DNA from: WHSW01 sp963821345
GTDB taxonomy: Bacteria > Actinomycetota > Thermoleophilia > Solirubrobacterales > 70-9
Assembly (NCBI GenBank): GCA_963821345.1
Contig: CAWGDM010000003.1
Coordinates: 372,001 to 436,000 of the forward strand
Length of the DNA stretch: 64,000 nucleotides
Direction: 5' to 3'
Below the pieces are notes generated by a model, which ran no database searches, was not told the origin of the DNA, and saw only the letters and a list, made by a program, of their open reading frames with translations. The translations under genes were made by a program, and so were the position numbers. The first letter of the stretch is position 1, and every line of letters begins with the position of its first letter. Positions 29,254 through 37,700 of this stretch are shown piece after piece.

Positions 29254-30031
29254 TTCGATCGCCGCGGCCTTCGCGGACGCAAAGCAGGACGGCCGCGCCG
29301 CCCTGATGCCGTACATGATGGGCGGCTTTCCCGATGCCGCCACCTCGGCCGCGGTCGCCGCGGCGTACGCGGACGCGGGCGCCGACCTGGTCGAGCTCGG
29401 CGTCCCCTACTCGGACCCGCTCGCCGACGGCCCGGTGATCCACGCGGCGGGAACCCGGGCGCTGGCCGCGGGGGCGACGCTGGAATCGGTGCTCGCCGAC
29501 TGCGAGCTGATCGCCGAGCGGCTGCCGGTGGTGCCGATGGCCTACGCCAACATGATCTGTGCCCGCGGGCCGCAGCGCTTCGCCCGCGAGCTGGCCGATG
29601 CCGGTGCCGCGGGGGCGATCGTCCCCGACCTGCCGCTCGAGGAGGGCGGCGAGATCGCCGCCGAGCTGCGCGCCGCCGGGCTGGCGCTGATCCCGCTGGT
29701 CGCGCCGACCACGCCGCCCGAGCGCCGGGCCCGGATCTGCGCCGAGGCCGAGGGCTTCGTCTACGTCGTCTCCGACACCCGGACCACCGGGGAGCGCGAG
29801 CGGCTCCCGGAGGCGCTCACCGAGCTGGTCGCCGGCACCAAGGCCGACGCCGAGGTCCCGGTCGCCGTCGGCTTCGGGATCGGCACCCCCGAGCAGGCCG
29901 CCGAGGTCGGGGCGATCGCCGACGGGGTGATCATCGGCACCCGCTTGGTGCGCGCGGTCGACGAGGCCACCGACCCCGCCGCGGCCGTGAGCGAGTTCAT
30001 CGGCGACTGCCGCAACCGCATGTCGGTGTAG
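29246..30031 (+). CDS. trpA: tryptophan synthase alpha chain
   Basis: 261 residues, TIM barrel that cleaves indole-glycerol phosphate and channels indole to TrpB. Catalytic Glu in LVELGVPYSDPLADGP, catalytic Asp in IVPDLPLEE, and phosphate-binding VGFGIGTPEQAAEV and GVIIGTRLVRAV. The ATG overlaps the 3' end of trpB by eight bases, typical of trpBA. The TAG stop also forms part of the -10 hexamer of the next small gene. Confidence 0.96.
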   Translation: MADSIAAAFADAKQDGRAALMPYMMGGFPDAATSAAVAAAYADAGADLVELGVPYSDPLADGPVIHAAGTRALAAGATLESVLADCELIAERLPVVPMAYANMICARGPQRFARELADAGAAGAIVPDLPLEEGGEIAAELRAAGLALIPLVAPTTPPERRARICAEAEGFVYVVSDTRTTGERERLPEALTELVAGTKADAEVPVAVGFGIGTPEQAAEVGAIADGVIIGTRLVRAVDEATDPAAAVSEFIGDCRNRMSV

Positions 30032-30041
30032 GCTGCCCGCC

Positions 30042-30203
30042 GTGCGATTGCTCGTCTTCACCGTCGTCGGCCTGATCGCCCTGATGATCGGCTACGCCTT
30101 CTCGCTCGGCGGAACGATCGGGGCGCTGATCTTCCTGTTCATCATCTTCAACGGCATCCTCGACCGCTGGGCGAAGCCGTTGCTCGACTGGGTCCGCGCG
30201 TAA
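30042..30203 (+). CDS. 53-residue membrane protein
   Basis: A short gene starting at GTG 30042, with two close hydrophobic stretches (LLVFTVVGLIALMIGYAF and GALIFLFIIFNGIL) followed by the amphipathic tail DRWAKPLLDWVRA. TAGGCT (30029-30034), partly formed from the trpA stop, ends seven bases before the start. Codon choice (G or C in third positions) agrees with the neighbours, supporting translation. The family is unknown; by size and shape it resembles single-hairpin accessory proteins. Confidence 0.6.
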   Translation: MRLLVFTVVGLIALMIGYAFSLGGTIGALIFLFIIFNGILDRWAKPLLDWVRA

Positions 30204-30264
30204 CGCACACCGCCCGTGCGTGACACAGCCCTCGAAGGAGTCGGCTGCAACGCGAGGAGGACGT

Positions 30265-32226
30265 ATGAGCGATGGGAACGGGCGGGAGCTCGAGTGGCAC
30301 CGAGTGCTCGCCGAGGAAGACCTGCCCGAGGGCCGGGTGGCAACCGTCCACGCCGGGCTGCGCGAGCTAGCGCTGGTCCACTTCGACGGCTGCTGGGCGG
30401 CGCTCGACAACCGCTGTCCCCATCAGGGCGGTCCGTTGGGCGAGGGCTCGATCGAGAACGGCCTCCTGCGCTGCCCGTGGCACGGCTTCGACTACGACCC
30501 GTTGACCGGCAGCTCGCCCGGCGAGTTCGTCGACGAGGCGACCTGCTTCCCGCTCGAAATCCGCGACGACGGCGTCTACGTCGGCGTTGCGCCGCCGACC
30601 GCGCACGAGCCCACGGTCTCCGACGTGATGGCCGAGACGATGGTCAACTGGGGGATCCGCCACGTGTTCGGGATGGTCGGCCACTCGAACCTCGGGCTCG
30701 CTGACGCGATCCGTCGCCAGGAGGCGGCGGGCAACCTGACCTACATCGGCATCCGACACGAGGGTGCCGCCGCCTTCGCCGCCTCGGCCTACGGCAAGCT
30801 CACCGGCCGCCCGGCGGCCTGCCTGACGATCGCCGGCCCGGGGGCGACCAACCTGCTCACCGGCATGTGGGATGCGCGGATGGATCGCGCCCCGGTCCTC
30901 GCGCTCACCGGCCAGGTCGAGGAGCAGGTGCTGGGCCCGGGCGCCTTTCAGGAGGTTGACCTGGCCGCCGCCTTCGGGTCGGTGGCCGGCTGGAGCCAGA
31001 CGGTGCTGCCGTCGTCCAAGCACGCCGAGCTGATGAACCTGGCGATCAAGAACGCGATCGTCCGCAGCACTCCCACCCATCTGATCTTTCCCGACGACGT
31101 ACAAACGATCCCGGCGGGCGAGGCGGAGGCCTCGGGTCCCGCGGGCCGGGTCGGCGACGAGCAGATCGTGCCCGCCGAGGACTCGCTGGCCGCCGCAACC
31201 GAGCGCCTGGCCGGCGCCAAGCGGCCGGTGATCATCGTCGGCTATGGCGCGCGGGAGCGGATGGACGACGTGATTGCGCTCGCCGAGCGGCTCGGCGCCC
31301 CGGTGATCACGACCTTCAAGGCGAAGGGCCAGATGCCCGACGACCACGACCTCGCCTGCGGCGTCCTCGGGCGCAGCGGCACCCCGGTCGCCAGCTGGGT
31401 GATGAACGAGGCCGACCTGCTGCTCGTCTTCGGCGCCTCGTTCGCCAACCACACCGGGATCTACCCGGGCCACCCGATCATCCAGGTCGACCTCGACCCG
31501 ATGCAGCTCGGCAAGTTCCACGCGGTCGAGGTCCCGGTCTGGGGCGAGGTCGGGGTGACCGCGCGGCTGCTGGCCGAGCGGCTCGCCGACGCCGAGCTCG
31601 CGGCCACCGACCAGCGTGGCGACGTCGCCGACCGGCGCGCGATCTGGGCGGCCGAGAAGGCGAGCCGGGTCGGCGACGATCGCGGCTCCGGGGTCGCCTC
31701 GGCGGCGATCTTCGAGGTACTCACCCGGCTGACGCCAGATGACGCGGTGATCGCGGTCGACGTCGGCAACAACACCTACTCGTTCGGCCGCTACTTCGAG
31801 ACCAAGGGGAGCCAGCGGGTGCTGATGTCCGGCTATCTGGGCTCGATCGGGTTCGGCTACCCGGCGGCGATGGGAGCCTGGGCGGCGACCGGCGGCGAGC
31901 GTCCGATCCTGGCGGTCACCGGCGACGGCGGCTTCGGCCAGTACATGGGCGAGCTGCTGACCGCGGTCAAGCACGAGATGAACATCACCCACGTGCTGGT
32001 CAACAACGGCCAACTCGGCAAGATCTCGAAGGAGCAGCGTGCCGGCGCCTGGGACGTCTGGCAGACCCAGCTCCACAACCCGAACTTCTCCGAGTACGCG
32101 GAGCTGTGCGGGGCATTGGGAATCCGGGTGACCGAGGCAGCCCAGCTCGAGGAAACGGTTGCGCGAGCCTTCGCGCACCCAGGCCCGGCTATGGTCGAGG
32201 TGATGGCCGACGCGGAGCTCGTCTGA
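30265..32226 (+). CDS. Rieske [2Fe-2S] domain fused to a thiamine-diphosphate-dependent enzyme (pyruvate oxidase/acetolactate synthase family)
   Basis: 653 residues. Residues 1-110 form a Rieske domain with Cys51-Pro-His53 and Cys70-Pro-Trp-His73, the four cluster ligands. From ~115 follows a complete ThDP enzyme: HVFGMVGHSNLG, catalytic Glu166 in IRHEGAAAFAA, GPGATNLLTG, the central Rossmann-like domain (RPVIIVGYGARER, HPIIQVDLDP) and the C-terminal GDGGFGQYMGELLTAV...NN motif (from 553). Substrate is probably a 2-oxo acid such as pyruvate; the iron-sulfur cluster suggests electron transfer from the ThDP intermediate. AGGAGG six bases before ATG 30265 marks a leadered gene. The downstream gene overlaps its stop. 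Confidence 0.88.
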   Translation: MSDGNGRELEWHRVLAEEDLPEGRVATVHAGLRELALVHFDGCWAALDNRCPHQGGPLGEGSIENGLLRCPWHGFDYDPLTGSSPGEFVDEATCFPLEIRDDGVYVGVAPPTAHEPTVSDVMAETMVNWGIRHVFGMVGHSNLGLADAIRRQEAAGNLTYIGIRHEGAAAFAASAYGKLTGRPAACLTIAGPGATNLLTGMWDARMDRAPVLALTGQVEEQVLGPGAFQEVDLAAAFGSVAGWSQTVLPSSKHAELMNLAIKNAIVRSTPTHLIFPDDVQTIPAGEAEASGPAGRVGDEQIVPAEDSLAAATERLAGAKRPVIIVGYGARERMDDVIALAERLGAPVITTFKAKGQMPDDHDLACGVLGRSGTPVASWVMNEADLLLVFGASFANHTGIYPGHPIIQVDLDPMQLGKFHAVEVPVWGEVGVTARLLAERLADAELAATDQRGDVADRRAIWAAEKASRVGDDRGSGVASAAIFEVLTRLTPDDAVIAVDVGNNTYSFGRYFETKGSQRVLMSGYLGSIGFGYPAAMGAWAATGGERPILAVTGDGGFGQYMGELLTAVKHEMNITHVLVNNGQLGKISKEQRAGAWDVWQTQLHNPNFSEYAELCGALGIRVTEAAQLEETVARAFAHPGPAMVEVMADAELV

Positions 32227-32921
32227 TGGGGCTACGACCACTGCCCGACGCGTTCGCGGAAACTCGCGAGGCACTCCACCGAATCGCCGAGCTGGTCGTC
32301 GCCCCGGCGCGCAAGCCGGACAACGAGATCGCGCTCACGCAGACTCCCGGTGGTTTCGGCACGCCGCCGTTCGAGTTCGGGGGGCGCGAGCTGCAGGTGC
32401 GGGTCGACGGCCCCGAGATCGTCGTCTCCGATGACGGCGAGGAGCGCCGAGCGGCGATCGAGTCGATCGCGCAGGCGGCGGCGTTCGTCGGCGATCACCT
32501 GTTTCCCAACGGGATGCCGCAGGACGACGCGGCGCTCGCCGTCGACCCGGAATCGGCCGCGATCCTGGGCGAGTACTACGAGTTCGCCGCGGGCGCGCTC
32601 TCGGCGCTGATCGCGACGCTTTCGCCCGCCGACGAAGCGTCGCCGATCAGCCTCTGGCCCGAGCACTTCGACCTCGCGATCGAGGCCGGCGCGGAGTCGC
32701 TCGGGCGGCGGGCCAACTTCGGCGCCTCGCCTGGGGACGAGCAGCACACGGCGCCCTATGTGTACGTCGGCCCGTGGCAGCCGCAGACGCGCGGCGGGAT
32801 CTGGAACGCGACCGGCTTCGACGGTGCGGAGCTCGACTACGACGAGCTGGTCGGCGCCGACGATCCAGCGGCGCTGACCGCGCGCTTCTTCGACATCCGC
32901 AGGGAGGCGCTCGCGGACTAG
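32226..32921 (+). CDS. conserved hypothetical protein, partner of the Rieske-ThDP enzyme
   Basis: 231 residues, acidic, soluble, no signal peptide. The most distinctive blocks are ALTQTPGGFGTPPFEFGG, SLWPEHFDLAIEAG, NFGASPGDEQHTAPYVYVGPW and GIWNATGFDGAELDYDEL. I recall similar 'LWPEHFDLA...GASPGD' proteins of unknown role in actinobacteria, but cannot name a domain. Its ATG (32226) shares one base with the upstream TGA, so translation is coupled to the Rieske-ThDP gene and a functional partnership is likely. The Asp/His-rich blocks could form a metal or small-molecule site. Confidence 0.7.
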   Translation: MGLRPLPDAFAETREALHRIAELVVAPARKPDNEIALTQTPGGFGTPPFEFGGRELQVRVDGPEIVVSDDGEERRAAIESIAQAAAFVGDHLFPNGMPQDDAALAVDPESAAILGEYYEFAAGALSALIATLSPADEASPISLWPEHFDLAIEAGAESLGRRANFGASPGDEQHTAPYVYVGPWQPQTRGGIWNATGFDGAELDYDELVGADDPAALTARFFDIRREALAD

Positions 32922-32950
32922 GCCGATCGGCCGCGGGTATCGTGTTTCGC

Positions 32951-33976
32951 GTGCGACTCGGAGTACTCACCGGAGGCGGAGACTGCCCCGGGTTGAACGC
33001 GGTCATCCGGGCGATCGTGCGCAAGGGGGTGGCCGAGTACGGGCACGAGTTCGTCGGCTACCGGGACGGCTGGCGGGGCCCGCTAGAGGGCGACTCGCGA
33101 CCGCTCGGCGTCCCCGAGGTGCGCGGCATCCTGCCGCGCGGCGGCACGATCCTCGGTTCCTCGCGCACCAACCCGTTCAACGAGGACTCGGGGCCGCAGC
33201 GAATCGGCGCGAACCTCGAGCGCGACGGGGTCGACGGCCTGATCGCGATCGGCGGCGAGGACACGCTCGGCGCCGCGCAGCGGCTGCACGGCGAGGGCCT
33301 GCGGGTCGTCGGGGTGCCGAAGACGATCGACAACGACCTCGGGGCGACCGACTACACGTTCGGGTTCGACACGGCGGTCAACATCGCGATGAGCTCGATC
33401 GACCGCCTGCACACGACTGCGGAGAGCCACAAGCGGACGCTGATCGTCGAGGTGATGGGCCGACACGCCGGCTGGATCGCGATGCACGCGGGCCTCGCCG
33501 GTGGCGCCAATGTGATCCTGATCCCGGAGCGCCCGTTCGACCTCGAACAGGTCTGCGGCTACATCCTGCGCCGGTTCGAGAGCCAGTACTCGCCGATCGT
33601 CGTCGTCTCCGAGGGGGCCGAGCCCGCGGGCGGCATGCCGGTCCCCGCGGACGCGCCGACGGACGCCTTCGGCCACGTCCGCCTGGGCGGGATCGGCCAG
33701 TGGCTCGAGGGTGAGATCGAGGGCCGGACCGGCCACGAGGCGCGCGCGACGGTGCTCGGACACGTGCAGCGCGGCGGCACCCCGACCGCCTTCGACAGGG
33801 TGCTCGCGACCCGCTTCGGCCTGCACGCGATCGACGCCGCCAGCGAGGGGGAGTGGGGGAAGATGACCGCTCTGAGGGCGACCGACATCGTCCTCGTCGA
33901 CCTCGCCGAGGCGACCGCCGAGCTGAAGCTGGTCCCGGAGTCGCTGTACCGCGAGGCCGAGGTCTTCTTCGGCTGA
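32951..33976 (+). CDS. pfkA: 6-phosphofructokinase, probably pyrophosphate-dependent
   Basis: 341 residues. GVLTGGGDCPGLNAVIRAIV is the nucleotide-binding N-terminus; the catalytic PKTIDNDL and the fructose-6-phosphate motif MGRHAGWIA are intact. At the two positions that separate donor types it has GGEDT (Asp where ATP enzymes have Gly) and PKTIDND (Lys where E. coli has Gly), the pattern of PPi-dependent enzymes, which are reversible and save ATP. GTG 32951 was chosen because it gives the normal N-terminus and lies seven bases after TATCGT (32938-32943). Confidence 0.9.
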   Translation: MRLGVLTGGGDCPGLNAVIRAIVRKGVAEYGHEFVGYRDGWRGPLEGDSRPLGVPEVRGILPRGGTILGSSRTNPFNEDSGPQRIGANLERDGVDGLIAIGGEDTLGAAQRLHGEGLRVVGVPKTIDNDLGATDYTFGFDTAVNIAMSSIDRLHTTAESHKRTLIVEVMGRHAGWIAMHAGLAGGANVILIPERPFDLEQVCGYILRRFESQYSPIVVVSEGAEPAGGMPVPADAPTDAFGHVRLGGIGQWLEGEIEGRTGHEARATVLGHVQRGGTPTAFDRVLATRFGLHAIDAASEGEWGKMTALRATDIVLVDLAEATAELKLVPESLYREAEVFFG

Positions 33977-33980
33977 GGGA

Positions 33981-35102
33981 ATGCGAACGCTCGCTGCCGC
34001 TACCGCGATCGTGCTGGCGGCGGCCGTCGCCGGCGGCTGTTCGCCGGGGTCGGGCGACGTCGGCGGAGCGGCCCAGCTCGCGGTCTACGTGAGCATGCCG
34101 CTGCGTGGACCGAGCGGTGCCGACGGCCGCGACGTCGCCGACGCCGCCCGGATGGCGCTCGACGACGTCGGCGGCGAGGTGGCCGGTGCCCGCGTCGAGG
34201 CGACCTTCCTGGACGACACCACCGGGTCCGGCGACCGGGCCCGCTGGTCGCCCGTCCAGGCGGCCGCCAACGCGCGCACCGCGACCCAGGACTCGACCAC
34301 GATCGCCTTCCTCGGCGACCTGGAGTCCGGCGCAACCCGCGCGTCGCTGCCGGTCACCAACGCCGCCAACGTGCTCCAGGTCTCGCCGGCGAGCGGGGCC
34401 GGCGACCTGGTCGCGCCGACGCCGAGCTCCGACGACGTCCCGGCGACCCAGCCCAACGGTCGGCGGACGTTCGGGCGGGTGATCCCCAGCGACCGCGCGC
34501 AGGCGGCGGCCGGGGCCACGTGGGCCGAGCGCCTCGGTGCTCGCCGCGTGGCGACGCTCAGCGACGGGAGCGCGTTCGGCGACGCGATGGTCGAGGCGTT
34601 CGAGCAGTCGCTGCGCGGTGCGGTGGTCACCAACCGGCAGATCGACTTGCTCTATTACGGTGGCGGCCCCGATCGCCAGCCCGCCTCGCTGTCCCAGACC
34701 GCGCCCGGGCTGATGGTCACCGACGCCGAGCTCGCCCCGGGCGTATCCGAGCCGACCGGGACGTACGCCACCTCAGCCGCCCTCGACCCCTCACAGCTAC
34801 CGCCCGCCGGTCAGCGGTTCGCGACCGCCTTCGAGGATCGCTACGGCCGCAAGCCCGGACGCTACGCGGCCTACGGTTATGCGGGGATGACGGTGATCCT
34901 CGACTCGATCGACCAGGCCTCGGACCCAACCGACCGGATCTCGGTGCTCGACGCCTTCTTCGGCATCGAGGAGCCCGACTCCGTGCTCGGCTCGTACGTG
35001 ATCAACAGCCTCGGCGAGACGACGCTCGACCGGATGACCGGGTACCGGTTCGAGCCCGGTGGGCGGCTCGACCCGGTGGCCGGAATCAGCGCCGCTCGCT
35101 GA
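33981..35102 (+). CDS. periplasmic-binding-protein-like lipoprotein (branched-chain amino acid/LivK type)
   Basis: 373 residues. The N-terminus is a lipoprotein signal with lipobox AGGC (Cys about residue 20). The mature part has the two-lobe type I fold: LAVYVSMPLRGPSGADGRDVADAARMALDD, ATTR-like ligand region IAFLGDLESGATRASLPVTNAANVLQVSP, and a late YAAYGYAGMTVILDSI. No ABC permease or ATPase is nearby, so it could be an orphan transporter subunit or a ligand sensor. It begins four bases after the pfkA stop with GAGGGA as ribosome site. Confidence 0.82.
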   Translation: MRTLAAATAIVLAAAVAGGCSPGSGDVGGAAQLAVYVSMPLRGPSGADGRDVADAARMALDDVGGEVAGARVEATFLDDTTGSGDRARWSPVQAAANARTATQDSTTIAFLGDLESGATRASLPVTNAANVLQVSPASGAGDLVAPTPSSDDVPATQPNGRRTFGRVIPSDRAQAAAGATWAERLGARRVATLSDGSAFGDAMVEAFEQSLRGAVVTNRQIDLLYYGGGPDRQPASLSQTAPGLMVTDAELAPGVSEPTGTYATSAALDPSQLPPAGQRFATAFEDRYGRKPGRYAAYGYAGMTVILDSIDQASDPTDRISVLDAFFGIEEPDSVLGSYVINSLGETTLDRMTGYRFEPGGRLDPVAGISAAR

Positions 35103-35105
35103 GCG

Positions 35106-36017
35106 TCAGCGCCCGACCAGGTCCGCGAGCGCCGGCTCGACCTCGGTGAACCGGAACTCGTAGCCGAGGTCGAGCGCGCGGCGGGGGATCACCCGGTAGC
35201 TGCCGGTGATCTGCTCGGTCAGCTCCTCACCGCGCAGCGCCGCGATCGCGAACCGGGGGACCGCCATGAACGACGGACGCCGCAGCGCCCGCCCGTAGGC
35301 CTTCGAGAACTCGCGGTTGGTGACCGGCTTCGGCGCGGTCGCGTTCACGGTCCCGCTGACGGACCGGTTGTCGAGCGCCCAGAGGATCAGCCCGATCTCG
35401 TCGTCGCGGTGGATCCAGGGCATGTAGAAGGCGCCACCCGCCAGCGGCCCGCCGGCACCGAGCTTGAACGGGGTCGCGAGTTGCTTCAGCAGGCCGCCGT
35501 CCGGATCGAGGACGAGGCCGGTCCGCAGGATCACGGTCCGGACGCCGCCGGCCTCGGCCCTGCGGGCCTCGGCCTCCCAGTCGACGACCACCTGCGGTAG
35601 GAAGCCCGCCGCGGGCGGGGTGGACTCGTCGACGATCGCCTCGCCGTGGTCGCCGTAGATCCCGATCGCCGCCTGGCTGACGAGCGTGCGCGGCGCCGGC
35701 TGCGTGGCCAGGATCGCGTCGACCAGGTTCTTGGTCGCCCGGACGCGGCTGTCGCGGATCCGCTGCTTGGCGGCGTCGGTCAGCCGCTGGTTGATTTCCT
35801 CGCCGACCAGGTTGACGACCGCGTCGACGCCCGCCAGAGACGCCTCGGGCGGGCGCTCGTTTGCCGGGTCCCAGGCGTGCCACGAGACGGTCGGGTTCGT
35901 GCTGCGCGCCTTCGCCGGATCGCGGGTCAGCCCGGCGACCTCGTCGCCGCGGGCGAGCAGCGCGTCGCAGACGGCGGAGCCGATCAGGCCGGTGGCGCCG
36001 GTGACGAGAACGCGCAT
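35106..36017 (-). CDS. TIGR01777-type NAD-dependent epimerase/dehydratase (YfcH-like)
   Basis: 303 residues. N-terminal Rossmann motif VLVTGATGLIGSAV, VDAVVNLVGEEI, SQAAIGIYGDHG (the usual SA.GYYG region, with SQAAIGIYG) and the C-terminal family segment FSKAYGRALRRPSFMAVPRFA, GEELTEQITGSYRVIPRRALDLGYEFRF. These short-chain proteins are widespread, with no established substrate. It lies ten bases downstream of the malic enzyme gene on the same strand and should be co-transcribed with it. It is convergent with the lipoprotein gene; the stops are four bases apart. Confidence 0.88.
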   Translation of the reverse strand: MRVLVTGATGLIGSAVCDALLARGDEVAGLTRDPAKARSTNPTVSWHAWDPANERPPEASLAGVDAVVNLVGEEINQRLTDAAKQRIRDSRVRATKNLVDAILATQPAPRTLVSQAAIGIYGDHGEAIVDESTPPAAGFLPQVVVDWEAEARRAEAGGVRTVILRTGLVLDPDGGLLKQLATPFKLGAGGPLAGGAFYMPWIHRDDEIGLILWALDNRSVSGTVNATAPKPVTNREFSKAYGRALRRPSFMAVPRFAIAALRGEELTEQITGSYRVIPRRALDLGYEFRFTEVEPALADLVGR

Positions 36018-36027
36018 CAGACCGCCT

Positions 36028-37476
<1,449 letters not shown>

Positions 37477-37534
37477 GAGCGGCGGAGTCTAAGGGGCGTG
37501 TTTTGGCGCGGTAGGGGGCCGTGTACACGCTGGT

Positions 37535-37690
37535 GTGGGGTTGTGGGTGCCGGGGCGCCACCGCGTCGACTTCCTGGGGCGAGCCGAGCGGCTGATCGCC
37601 GAGACCGACGGCTACATCTACCACCGCGGCCGGCAGGCGTTCCGAGACGACCGCGGCCTGCTCGCGCTACTCGAGAAAGCGGCCCCATAA
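37535..37690 (+). pseudogene. remnant of a DUF559 (Vsr-like) endonuclease-domain gene
   Basis: A 51-codon open stretch with no plausible complete gene. It reads VGLWVPGRHRVDFLGRAE then RLIAETDGYIYHRGRQAFRD, the middle of a DUF559 domain (HxVDF...E.DGyxxH...aFexDR). The N-terminal half is absent and the C-terminal part is replaced by an unrelated LLALLEKAAP before TAA. The stop also supplies the TAAGAT preceding polA. This fragment accounts for most of the 224-base gap between malic enzyme and polA; the rest (37477-37534) holds only the malic enzyme promoter. Confidence 0.6.
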
Positions 37691-37700
37691 GATCGATGGG

